In this document: one piece after another, positions 49,921 through 61,803 of the stretch
How positions within the stretch are numbered: position 1 is the first letter of the stretch
Layout of the letters: the number at the start of each line of letters is the position of its first letter
Assembly (NCBI GenBank): GCA_036417435.1
Contig: CM070914.1
Coordinates: 62,001 to 126,000 of the forward strand
Length of the DNA: 64,000 nucleotides
DNA from: Inia geoffrensis
Taxonomy: Eukaryota > Chordata > Mammalia > Artiodactyla > Iniidae
Reading direction: 5' to 3'
Notes under the pieces: model-generated
What the model saw: the letters and a program-made list of their open reading frames with translations, nothing else
Told to the model about the DNA's origin: nothing
Databases searched by the model: none
Program-made: the position numbers and the translations under genes

Positions 49921-51089
49921 AATTGCCGTACCCTAACCTGTACCCTAATCAATCCCCATTCCCTAACCCTAATCCTAACCCAAACCCTTAACGTGACCCT
50001 CTTCCGAGGACTTGCCCTCACCCGTGCCCTAATCGTAACAAGTACACTAACACTAACAAGTGACCTCACATGTACGCTAAACCTTAAGCGTTGTCGTACC
50101 CTAAACTGTGCCCGAATAGCTCCCCATTCCCTTACCCTAAACCTCACGCGAATCCTAACCCTGACCCTCACCCGAAGCCTTACACTCACCCGTGCCCTAA
50201 TCTTAACCAGGACACCAACACTAACTCGTGCCCTCACACGTACGCTAACCCTAAACCGCAGCAGTACCCTATCCTGTACTCTAATCCCTCCCCATTCCCT
50301 AACACTAACCCTAACCGAAACCCTGAAAGCGACCCTTTCCGAGGTCTTACCCTCATCGGTGCCCTTGTCTTAACCAGGAAACCAACACTAACTCGTGCTC
50401 TCACACTTACGCTAACCCTTAAGCATTGTCATACCCTAATCTGTACCCTAATCCCTCTCCATTCCCTAACCCTAACCCTAACCCGAATCTTAACCCTGAC
50501 CCTCACCCGAAGCCTTACCCTCACCCGTGCCCTAATCTTAACCAGGACACCAACACTAACTCGTGCCCTCACACGAACGCTAAACCTTAAGCGTTGTCAT
50601 ACCCTAAATTGTACCCTAATCCCTCCCCATTCCCTAACCCTAACCCTAACCCGATCCCTAAACCTGACCCTCTTCCGATGCCCTACCCTAACCCATGCCC
50701 TAAACTTAACCAGTACACAAACACTAACTCCTGCCCTCAAACGTACGCTAACCCTTATGCCTTGTGGTACCCTATCCTGTACCCTAATCCCTCCCCATTC
50801 CCTAACCCTAACCGAAACGATGAACGTGACTCTTTTCCGAGGCCTTACCCTCATCGGTGCCCTTGCCTTAACCAGGACACCAACACTAACTCGTGCCCTC
50901 ACACTTACGCTAACCCTTAAGCATTGTCGTACCCTAACCTGTACCCTAATCCCTCTCCATTCCCTAACACTAAGCCTAACCTGAAACCTAACCCTGACAC
51001 TCACCCGAAACTTTACCCTCACCCGTGTCCTACTTTTAACCAGTACATCAACACTAGCCCATGCCCTCTAACGTAGGCTAACCCTAAAC
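49921..51089 (+). repeat. HOR unit U51: A-B-C(-)-D-E-Fs-G, 1,169 bp, chimeric
   Basis: Monomers start at 49921, 50089, 50257, 50424, 50592, 50760 and 50922. B is of the alpha kind (CCCGAATAGCTCC). From C onward it is of the beta kind: CTGTACTCTAATCC, the one-T loss near 50337 and ACCCTAATCTG, as in the second C and D of U18 and U56. The switch near the B/C joint coincides with the shortened spacing between alpha and beta in the right half. Confidence 0.91.
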
Positions 51090-52091
51090 AATTGCCGTAC
51101 CCTAACCTGTACCCTAATCAATCCCCATTCCCTAACCCTATTCCTAACCCAAACCCTTAACGTGACCCTCTTCCGAGGACTTACCCTCACCCGTGCCCTA
51201 ATCGTAACAAGTACACTAACACTAACAAGTGACCTCACACGTACGCTAAACCTTAAGCGTTGTCGTACCCTAAACTGTGCCCGAATATCTCCCCATTCCC
51301 TTACCCTAAACCTCACCCGAATCCTAACCCTGACCGTCACCCGAAGCCTTACCCTCACCCGTGCCCTAATCTTAACCAGGACACCAACACTAACTCGTGC
51401 CCTCACACTTACGCTAACCCTTAAGCATTGTCATACCCTAACCTGTACCCTAATCCCTCTCCATTCCCTAACCCTAACCCTAAACCGAATCTTAACCCTG
51501 ACCCTCACCCGAAGTCTTACCCTCACCCGTGCCCTAATCTTAACCAGGACACCAACACTAACTCGTTCCCTCACACGAACGCTAAACCTTAAGCGTTGTC
51601 GTACCCTAAATTGTACCCTAATCCCTCCCCATTCCCTAACCCTAACCCTAACCCGATCCCTAAACCTGACCCTCTTCCGATGCCCTACCCTAACCCATGC
51701 CCTAAACTTAACCAGTACACAAACACTAACTCCTGCCCTCAAACGTACGCTAACCCTTATGCGTTGTGGTACCCTATCCTGTACCCTAATCCCTCCCCAT
51801 TCCCTAACCCTAACCGAAACGATGAACGTTACTCTTTTCCGAGGCATTACCCTCATCGGTGCCCTTGCCTTAACCAGGACACCAACACTAACTCGTGCCC
51901 TCACACTTACGTTAACCCTTAAGCATTGTCGTACCCTAACCTGTACCCTAATCCCTCTCCATTCCCTAACACTAAGCCTAACCTGAAACCTAACCCTGAC
52001 ACTCACCCGAAACTTTACCCTCACCCGTGTCCTACTTTTAACCAGTACATCAACACTAGCCCATGCCCTCTAACGTAGGCTAACCCTAAAC
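51090..52091 (+). repeat. HOR unit U52: A-B-D-E-Fs-G (no C), 1,002 bp
   Basis: Monomers start at 51090, 51258, 51426, 51594, 51762 and 51924. B ends with the C-type tail CACACTTACGC that leads into D, marking a B/C joint that removes one monomer. D to G match U14. Confidence 0.92.
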
Positions 52092-53261
52092 AATTGCCGT
52101 ACCCTAACCTGTACCCTAATCAATCCCCATTCCCTAACCCTAATCCTAACCCAAACCCTTAACGTGACCCTCTTCCAAGGACTTACCCTCACCCGTGCCC
52201 GAATCGTAACAAGTACACTAACACTAACAAGTGACCTCACACGTACGCTAAACCTTAAGCGTTGTCGTACCCTAAACTGTGCCCGAATATCTCCCCATTC
52301 CCTTACCCTAAACCTCACGAGAATCCTAACCCTGACCCTCACCCGAAGCCTTACACTCACCCGTGCCCTAATCTTAACCAGGACACCAACACTAACTCGT
52401 GCCCTCACACGTACGCTAACCCTAAACCGCAGCAGTACCCTATCCTGTACCCTAATCCCTCCCCATTCCCTAACACTAACCCTAACCGAAACCCTGAAAG
52501 CGACCCTTTTCCGAGGTCTTACCCTCATCGGTGCCCTTGTCTTAACCAGGAAACCAACACTAACTCGTGCTCTCACACTTACGCTAACCCTTAAGCATTG
52601 TCATACCCTAATCTGTACCCTAATCCCTCTCCATTCCCTAACCCTAACCCTAACTCGAATCTTAACCCTGACCCTCACCCGAAGCCTTACCCTCACCCGT
52701 GCCCTAATCTTAACCAGGACACCAACACTAACTCGTGCCCTCACACGAACGCTAAACCTTAAGCGTTGTCGTACCCTAAATTGTACCCTAATCCCTCCCC
52801 ATTCCCTAACCCTAACCCTAACCCGATCCCTAAACCTGACCCTCTTCCGATGCCCTACCGTAACCCATGCCCTAAACTTAACCAGTACACAAACACTAAC
52901 TCCTGCCCTCAAACGTACGCTAACCCTTATGCGTTGTCGTACCCTATCCTGTACCCTAATCCCTCCCCATTCCCTAACCATAACCGAAACGATGAACGTG
53001 ACTCTTTTCCGAGGCCTTACCCTCATCGGTGCCCTTGCCTTAACCAGGACACCAACACTAACTCGTGCCCTCACACTTACGCTAACCCTTAAGCATTGTC
53101 GTACCGTAACCTGTACCCTAATCCCTCTCCATTCCCTAACACTAAGCCTAACCTGAAACCTAACCCTGACACTCACCCGAAACTTTACCCTCACCCGTGT
53201 CCTACTTTTAACCAGTACATCAACACTAGCCCATGCCCTCTAACGTAGGCTAACCCTAAAC
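52092..53261 (+). repeat. HOR unit U53: A-B-C-D-E-Fs-G, 1,170 bp
   Basis: Monomers start at 52092, 52260, 52428, 52596, 52764, 52932 and 53094. It is the partner of U15 at +38,511 (CTTCCAAGG). Private: CACGAGAATCC in B and CCTAACCATAACCG in Fs. Confidence 0.92.
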
Positions 53262-54101
53262 AATTGCCGTACCCTAACCTGTACCCTAATCAATCCCCAT
53301 TCCCTAACCCTAATCCTAACCCAAACCCTTAACGTGACCCTCTTCCGAGGACATACCCTCACCCGTGCCCTAATCGTAACAAGTACACTAACACTAACAA
53401 GTGACCTCACACGTACGCTAAACCTTAAGCGTTGTCGTACCATAAACTGTGCCCGAATATCTCCCCATTCCCTTACCCTAAACCTCACCCGAATCCTAAC
53501 CCTGACCGTCACCCGAGGCCTTACCATCACCCGTGCCCTAATCTTAACCAGGACACCAACACTAACTCGTGCCCTCACACGAACGCTAAACCTTAGGCAT
53601 TGTCGTACCCTAAATTGTACCCTAATCCCTCCCCATTCCCTAACCCTAACCCTAACGCGATCCCTAAACCTAACCCTCTTCCGATGCCCTACCCTAACCC
53701 ATGCCCTAAACTTAACCAGTACACAAACACTAACTCTTGCCCTCAAACGTACGCTAACCCTTATGCGTTGTCGTACCCTATCCTGTACCCTCATCCCTCC
53801 CCATTCCCTAACCCTAACCCTAACCAAAACGCTGAACGTGACCCTTTTCCGAGGCCTTACCCTCATCGGTGCCCTTGCCTTAACCAGGACACCAACACTA
53901 ACTCATGCCCTCACACTTACGCTAACCCTTAAGCATTGTCATACCCTAACCTGTACCCTAATCCCTCTCCATTCCCTAACACTAAGCCTAACCTGAAACC
54001 TAACCCTGACACTCACCCGAAACTTTACCCTCACCCGTGTCCTACTTTTAACCAGTACATCAACACTAGCCCATGCCCTCTAACGTAGGCTAACCCTAAA
54101 C
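53262..54101 (+). repeat. HOR unit U54: A-B-E-F-G, 840 bp, 'a' subtype
   Basis: Monomers start at 53262, 53430, 53598, 53766 and 53934. It is the partner of U16 (ACCATAAACTG, CCTTAGGCATTG). Private: GAGGACATACC in A. Confidence 0.92.
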
Positions 54102-54941
54102 AATTGCCGTACCCTAACCTGTACCCTAATCAATCCCCATTCCCTAACCCTAATCCTAACCCAAACCCTTAACGTGACCCTCTTCCGAGGACTTACCCTC
54201 ACCCGTGCCCTAATCGTAACAAGTACACTAACACTAACAAGTGACCTCACACGTACGCTAAACCTTAAGCGTTGTCGTACCCTAAACTGTGCCCGAATAT
54301 CTCCCCATTCCCTTACCCTAAACCTCACCCGAATCCTAACCCTGACCGTCACCCGAAGCCTTACCCTCACCCGTGCCCTAATCTTAACCAGGACACCAAC
54401 ACTAACTCGTGCCCTCACACGAACGCTAAACCTTAAGCATTGTCGTACCCTAAATTGTACCCTAATCCCTCCCCATTCCCTAACCCTAACCCTAACGCGA
54501 TCCCTAAACCTAACCCTCTTCCGATGCCCTACCCTAACCCATGCCCTAAACTTAACCAGTACACAAACACTAACTCTTGCCCTCAAACGTACGCTAACCC
54601 TTATGCGTTGTCGTACCCTATCCTGTACCCTCATCCCTCCCCATTCCCTAACCCTAACCCTAACCAAAACGCTGAACGTGACCCTTTTCCGAGGCCTTAC
54701 CCTCATCGGTGCCCTTGCCTTAACCAGGACACCAACACTAACTCATGCCCTCACACTTACGCTAACCCTTAAGCATTGTCGTACCCTAACCTGTACCCTA
54801 ATCCCTCTCCATTCCCTAACACTAAGCCTAACCTGAAACCTAACCCTGACACTCACCCGAAACTTTACCCTCACCCGTGTCCTACTTTTAACCAGTACAT
54901 CAACACTAGCCCATGCCCTCTAACGTAGGCTAACCGTAAAC
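54102..54941 (+). repeat. HOR unit U55: A-B-E-F-G, 840 bp, 'b' subtype
   Basis: Monomers start at 54102, 54270, 54438, 54606 and 54774. It is the partner of U17; I noticed little besides CAAACGTACG here against CAAAGGTACG in U17. Confidence 0.92.
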
Positions 54942-56446
54942 AATTGCCGTACCCTAACCTGTACCCTAATCAATCCCCATTCCCTAACCCTAATCCTAAC
55001 CCAAACCCTTAACGTGACCCTCTTCCGAGGACTTACACTCACCCGTGCCCTAATCGTAACAAGTACACTAACACTAACAAGTGACCTCACACGTACGCTA
55101 AACCTTAAGCGTTGTCGTACCATAAACTGTGCCCGAATATCTCCCCATTCCCTTACCCTAATCCTCACGCGAATCCTAACCCTGACCCTCACCCGAAGCC
55201 TTACACTCACCCGTGCCCTAATCTTAACCAGGACACCAACACTAACTCGTGCCCTCACACGTACGCTAAACCTAAACCGCAGCAGTACCCTATCCTGTAC
55301 CCTAATCCCTCCCCATTCCCTAACACTAACCCTAACCGAAACCCTGAAAGCGACCCTTTTCCGAGGCCTTACCCTCATCGGTGTCCTTGTCTTAACCAGG
55401 AAACCAACACTAACTCGTGCCCTCACACTTACGCTAACCCTTAAGCATTGTCATACCCTAACCTGTACCCTAATCCCTCTCCATTCCCTAACCCTAACCC
55501 TAAACCGAATCCTAACCCTGACCCTCACCCGAAGCCTTACACTCACCCGTGCCCTAATCTTAACCAGGACACCAACACTAACTCGTGCCCTCACACGTAC
55601 GCTAACCCTAAACCGCAGCAGTACCCTATCCTGTACTCTAATCCCTCCCCATTCCCTAACACTAACCCTAACCGAAACCCTGAAAGCGACCCTTTCCGAG
55701 GTCTTACCCTCATCGGTGCCCTTGTCTTAACCAGGAAACCAACACTAACTCGTGCTCTCACACTTACGCTAACCCTTAAGCATTGTCATACCCTAATCTG
55801 TACCCTAATCCCTCTCCATTCCCTAACCCTAACCCTAACCCGAATCTTAACCCTGACCCTCACCCGAAGCCTTACCCTCACCCGTGCCCTAATCTTAACC
55901 AGGACACCAACACTAACTCGTGCCCTCACACGAACGCTAAACCTTAAGCGTTGTCGTACCCTAAATTGTACCCTAATCCCTCCCCATTCCCTAACCCTAA
56001 CCCTAACCCGATCCCTAAACCTGACCCTCTTCCGATGCTCTACCCTAACCCATGCCCTAAACTTAACCAGTACACAAACACTAACTCCTGCCCTCAAACG
56101 TACGCTAACCCTTATGCGTTGTGGTACCCTATCCTGTACCCTAATCCCTCCCCATTCCCTAACCCTAACCGAAACGATGAACGTGACTCTTTTCCGAGGC
56201 CTTACCCTCATCGGTGCCCTTGCCTTAACCAGGACACCAACACTAACTCGTGCCCTCACACTTACGCTAACCCTTAAGCATTGTCGTACCCTAACCTGTA
56301 CCCTAATCCCTCTCCATTCCCTAACACTAAGCCTAACCTGAAACCTAACCCTGACACTCACCCGAAACTTTACCCTCACCCGTGTCCTACTTTTAACCAG
56401 TACATCAACACTAGCCCATGCCCTCTAACGTAGGCTAACCCTAAAC
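54942..56446 (+). repeat. HOR unit U56: A-B-C-D/B-C(-)-D-E-Fs-G, 1,505 bp
   Basis: Monomers start at 54942, 55110, 55278, 55446, 55614, 55781, 55949, 56117 and 56279. It is the nine-monomer partner of U18, with the same hybrid fourth monomer and the one-T loss near 55693. Confidence 0.92.
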
Positions 56447-57448
56447 AATTGCCGTACCCTAACCTGTACCCTAATCAATCCCCATTCCCTAACCCTAATC
56501 CTAACCCAAACCCTTAACGTGACCCTCTTCCGAGGACTTACCCTCACCCGTGCCCTAATCGTAACAAGTACACTAACACTAACAAGTGACCTCACACGTA
56601 CGCTAAACCTTAAGCGTTGTCGTACCCTAAACTGTGCCCGAATATCTCCCCATTCCCTTACCCTAAACCTCACCCGAATCCTAACCCTGACCGTCACCCG
56701 AAGCCTTACCCTCACCCGTGCCCTAATCTTAACCAGGACACCAACACTAACTCGTGCCCTCACACTTACGCTAACCCTTAAGCATTGCCATACCCTAACC
56801 TGTACCCTAATCCCTCTCCATTCCCTAACCCTAACCATAAACCGAATCTTAACCCTGACCCTCACCCGAAGTCTTACCCTCACCCGTGCCCTAATCTTAA
56901 CCAGGACACCAACACTAACTCGTTCCCTCACACGAACGCTAAACCTTAAGCGTTGTCGTACCCTAAATTGTACCCTAATCCCTCCCCATTCCCTAACCCT
57001 AACCCTAACCCGATCCCTAAACCTGACCCTCTTCCGATACCCTACCCTAACCCATGCCCTAAACTTAACCAGTACACAAACACTAACTCCTGCCCTCAAA
57101 CGTACGCTAACCCTTATGCGTTGTGGTACCCTATCCTGTACCCTAATCCCTCCCCATTCCCTAACCCTAACCGAAACGATGAACGTTACTCTTTTCCGAG
57201 GCATTACCCTCATCGGTGCCCTTGCCTTAACCAGGACACCAACACTAACTCGTGCCCTCACACTTACGTTAACCCTTAAGCATTGTCGTACCCTAACCTG
57301 TACCCTAATCCCTCTCCATTCCCTAACACTAAGCCTAACCTGAAACCTAACCCTGACACTCACCCGAAACTTTACCCTCACCCGTGTCCTACTTTTAACC
57401 AGTACATCAACACTAGCCCATGCCCTCTAACGTAGGCTAACCCTAAAC
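56447..57448 (+). repeat. HOR unit U57: A-B-D-E-Fs-G (no C), 1,002 bp
   Basis: Monomers start at 56447, 56615, 56783, 56951, 57119 and 57281. It repeats U52 at +5,357 bp, so U52-U56 is itself a larger period starting over here. Private: CATTGCCATACC at 56783 and CCGATACCC in E. Confidence 0.92.
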
Positions 57449-58618
57449 AATTGCCGTACCCTAACCTGTACCCTAATCAATCCCCATTCCCTAACCCTAA
57501 TCCTAACCCAAACCCTTAACGTGACCCTCTTCCAAGGACTTACCCTCACCCGTGCCCGAATCGTAACAAGTACACTAACACTAACAAGTGACCTCACACG
57601 TACGCTAAACCTTAAGCGTTGTCGTACCCTAAACTGTGCCCGAATATCTCCCCATTCCCTTACCCTAAACCTCACGCGAATCCTAACCCTGACCCTCACC
57701 CGAAGCCTTACACTCACCCGTGCCCTAATCTTAACCAGGACACCAACACTAACTCGTGCCCTCACACGTACGCTAACGCTAAACCTCAGCAGTACCCTAT
57801 CCTGTACCCTAATCCCTCCCCATTCCCTAACACTAACCCTAACCGAAACCCTGAAAGCGACCCTTTTCCGAGGTCTTACCCTCATCGGTGCCCTTGTCTT
57901 AACCAGGAAACCAACACTAACTCGTGCTCTCACACTTACGCTAACCCTTAAGCATTGTCATACCCTAATCTGTACCCTAATCCCTCTCCATTCCCTAACC
58001 CTAACCCTAACTCGAATCTTAACCCTGACCCTCACCCGAAGCCTTACCCTCACCCGTGCCCTAATCTTAACCAGGACACCAACACTAACTCGTGCCCTCA
58101 CACGAACGCTAAACCTTAAGCGTTGTCGTACCCTAAATTGTACCCTAATCCCTCCCCATTCCCTAACCCTAACCCTAACCCGATCCCTAAACCTGACTCT
58201 CTTCCGATGCCCTACCGTAACCCATGCCCTAAACTTAACCAGTACACAAACACTAACTCCTGCCCTCAAACGTACGCTAACCCTTATGCGTTGTCGTACC
58301 CTATCCTGTACCCTAATCCCTCCCCATTCCCTAACCCTAACCGAAACGATGAACGTGACTCTTTTCCGAGGCCTTACCCTCATCGGTGCCCTTGCCTTAA
58401 CTAGGACACCAACACTAACTCGTGCCCTCACACTTACGCTAACCCTTAAGCATTGTCGTACCCTAACCTGTACCCTAATCCCTCTCCATTCCCGAACACT
58501 AAGCCTAACCTGAAACCTAACCCTGACACTCACCCGAAACTTTACCCTCACCCGTGTCCTACTTTTAACCAGTACATCAACACTAGCCCATGCCCTCTAA
58601 CGTAGGCTAACCCTAAAC
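57449..58618 (+). repeat. HOR unit U58: A-B-C-D-E-Fs-G, 1,170 bp
   Basis: Monomers start at 57449, 57617, 57785, 57953, 58121, 58289 and 58451. A matches U15 and U53 (CTTCCAAGG), whereas E and G match U19 (GACTCTCTTCC, CATTCCCGAACAC). It may be a mix of the two lineages. Confidence 0.91.
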
Positions 58619-59787
58619 AATTGCCGTACCCTAACCTGTACCCTAATCAATCCCCATTCCCTAACCCTAATCCTAACCCAAACCCTTAACGTGACCCTCT
58701 TCCGAGGACTTACCCTCACCCGTGCCCTAATCGTAACAAGTACACTAACACTAACAAGTGACCTCACACGTACGCTAAACCTTAAGCGTTGTCGTACCCT
58801 AAACTGTGCCCGAATATCTCCCCATTCCCTTACCCTAAACCTCACCCGAATCCTAACCCTGACCGTCACCCGAAGCCTTACCCTCACCCGTGCCCTAATC
58901 TTAACCAGGACACCAACACTAACTCGTGCCCTCACACGTACGCTAACCCTAAACCGCAGCAGTACCCTATCCTGTACCCTAAACCCTCCCCATTCCCTAA
59001 CACAAACCCTAACCGAAACCCTGAAAGCGACCCTTTCCGAGGCCTTACCCTCATCGGTGCCCTTGTCTTAACCAGGAAACCAACACTAACTCGTGCCCTC
59101 ACACTTACGCTAACCCTTAAGCATTGTCATACCCTAACCTGTACCCTAATCCCTCTCCATTCCCTAACCCTAACCCTAACCCGAATCTTAACCCTGACCC
59201 TCACCCGAAGCCTTACCCTCACCCGTGCCCTAATCTTAACCAGGACACCAACACTAACTCGTGCCCTCACACGAACGCTAAACCTTAAGCGTTGTTGTAC
59301 CCTAAATTGTACCCTAATCCCTCCCCATTCCCTAACCCTAACCCTAACCCGAACCCTAAACCTGACCCTCTTCCGATGCCCTACTCTAACCCATGCCCTA
59401 AACTTAACCAGTACACAAACACTAACCCCTGCCCTCAAACGTACGCTAACCCTTATGCGTTGTGGTACCCTATCCTGTACCCTAATCCCTCCCCATTCCC
59501 TAACCCTAACCGAAACGATGAACGTGACTCTTTTCCGAGGCCTTACCCTCATCGGTGCCCTTGCCTTAACCAGGACACCAACACTAACTCGTGCCCTCAC
59601 ACTTACGCTAACCCTTAAGCATTGTCGTCCCCTAACCTGTACCCTAATCCCTCTCCATTCCCTAACACTAAGCCTAACCTGAAACCTAACCCTGACACTC
59701 ACCCGAAACTTTACCCTCACCCGTGTCCTACTTTTAACCAGTACATCAACACTAGCCCATGCCCTCTAACGTAGGCTAACCCTAAAC
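58619..59787 (+). repeat. HOR unit U59: A-B-C(-)-D-E-Fs-G, 1,169 bp
   Basis: Monomers start at 58619, 58787, 58955, 59122, 59290, 59458 and 59620. It is the gamma partner of U27, with the one-T loss near 59034. CCCTAAACCC in C separates U59 and U62 from U27. Confidence 0.92.
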
Positions 59788-60627
59788 AATTGCCGTACCC
59801 TAACCTTTACCCTAATCAATCCCCATTCCCTAACCCTAATCCTAACCCAAACCCTTAACGTGACCCTCTTCCGAGGACTTACCCTCACCCGTGCCCTAAT
59901 CGTAACAAGTACACTAACACTAACAAGTGACCTCACACGTACGCTAAACCTTAAGCGTTGTCGTACCCTAAACTGTGCCCGAATATCTCCCCATTCCCTT
60001 ACCCTAAACCTCACCCGAATCCTAACCCTGACCGTCACCCGAAGCCTTACCCTCACCCGTGCCCTAATCTTAACCAGGACACCAACACTAACTCGTGCCC
60101 TCACACGAACGCTAAACCTTAAGCGTTGTCGTACCCTAAATTGTACCCTAATCCCTCCCCATTCCCTAACCCTAACCCTAACCCGATCCCTAAACCTAAC
60201 CCTCTTCCGATGCCCTACCATAACCCATGCCCGAAACTTAACCAGTACACAAACACTAACTCTTGCCCTCAAACGTACGCTAACCCTTATGCGTTGTCGT
60301 ACCCTATCCTGTACCCTCATCCCTCCCCATTCCCTAACCCTAACCCTAACCAAAACGCTGAACGTGACCCTTTTCCGAGGCCTTACCCTCATCGGTGACC
60401 TTGCCTTAACCAGGACACCAACACTAACTCGTGCCCTCACACTTACGCTAACCCTTAAGCATTGTCGTACCCTAACCTGTACCCTAATCCCTCTCCATTC
60501 CCTAACACTAAGCCTAACCTGAAACCTAACCCTGACACTCACCCGAAACTTTACCCTCACCCGTGTCCTACTTTTAACCAGTACATCAACACTAGCCCAT
60601 GCCCTCTAACGTAGGCTAACCCTAAAC
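59788..60627 (+). repeat. HOR unit U60: A-B-E-F-G, 840 bp
   Basis: Monomers start at 59788, 59956, 60124, 60292 and 60460. It is the partner of U28 and U63. CTACCATAACCC in E is shared with U63 but not U28. Confidence 0.92.
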
Positions 60628-61803
60628 AATTGCCGTACCCTAACCTGTACCCTAATCAATCCCCATTCCCTAACCCTAATCCTAACCCAAACCCTTAACG
60701 TGACCCTCTTCCGAGGACTTACCCACACCCGTGCCCTAATCGTAACAAGTACACTAACACTAAAAAGTGACCTCACATGTACGCTAAACCTTAAGCGTTG
60801 TCGTACCCTAAACTGTGCCCGAATATCTCCCCATTCCCTTACACTAAACCTCACGCGAATCCTAACCCTGACCCTCACCCGAAGCCTTACACTCACCCTT
60901 GCCCTAATCTTAACCAGGACACGAACACTAGCTCGTGCCCTCACACGTACGCTAACCCTAAACCGCAGCAGTACCCTATCCTGTACCCTAATCCCTCCCC
61001 ATTCCCTAACACTAACCCTAACCGAAACCCTGAAAGCGACCCTTTTCCGAGGCCTTACCCTCATCGGTGCCCTTGTCTTAACCAGGAAACCAACACTAAC
61101 TAGTGCCCTCACACTTACGCTAACCCTTAAGCATTGTCATACCCTAACCTGTACCCTAATCCCTCTCCATTCCCTAACCCTAACCCTAACCCGAATCTTA
61201 ACCCTGATCCTCACCCGAAGCCTTACCCTCACCCGTGCCCTAATCTTAACCAGGACACCAACACTAACTCGTGCCCTCACACGAACGCTAAACCTTAAGC
61301 GTTGTCGTACCCTAAATTGTACCCTAATCCCTCCCCATTCCCTAACCCTAACCCTAACCCGATCCCTAAACCTAACCCTCTTCCGATGCCCTACCCTAAC
61401 CCATGCCCTAAACTTAACCAGTACACAAACACTAACTCTTGCCCTCAAACGTACGCTAACCCTTATGCGTTGTCGTACCCTATCCTGTACCCTAATCCCT
61501 CCCCATTCCCTAACCCTAACCCTAACCAAAACGCTGAACGTGACCCTTTTAGGAGGCCTTACCCTCATCGGTGCCCTTGCCTTAACCAGGACACCAACAC
61601 TAACTCGTGCCCTCACACTTACGCTAACCCTTAAGCATTGTCGTACCCTAACCTGTACCCTAATCCCTCTCCATTCCCTAACACTAAGCCTAACCTGAAA
61701 CCTAACCCTGACACTCACCCGAAACTTTACCCTCACCCGTGTCCTACTTTTAACCAGTACATCAACACTAGCCCATGCCCTCTAACGTAGGCTAACCCTA
61801 AAC
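60628..61803 (+). repeat. HOR unit U61: A-B-C-D-E-F-G, 1,176 bp
   Basis: Monomers start at 60628, 60796, 60964, 61132, 61300, 61468 and 61636. It is the partner of U29 (CTAAAAAGTG, CCTTTTAGGAGG). CCAGGACACGAAC in B differs from CCAGGACCCGAAC in U29. Confidence 0.92.

Larger units (their letters stand above)
51426..56446 (+). repeat. Macro-repeat segment beta, copy 2 (U52 D monomer to U56)
   Basis: Counterpart of 12915-17935. U57 and U58 then restart the same order at +5,357 bp, so beta is also a tandem period locally. Confidence 0.88.
58619..61803 (+). repeat. Macro-repeat segment gamma, copy 2 (U59-U61, 3,185 bp)
   Basis: Counterpart of U27-U29, followed directly by a further copy, so gamma is tandemly duplicated here but single at 26-29 kb. 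Confidence 0.9.

Noticed and set aside
56425..57381. 318-codon Arg-Val-rich frame on the - strand as a DNA-binding or cationic protein gene
   Set aside because: It is the AGG-GTT phase of the telomere-like repeat and recurs at every unit. No domain or non-repetitive part exists. Kept only as a speculative finding on repeat translation.
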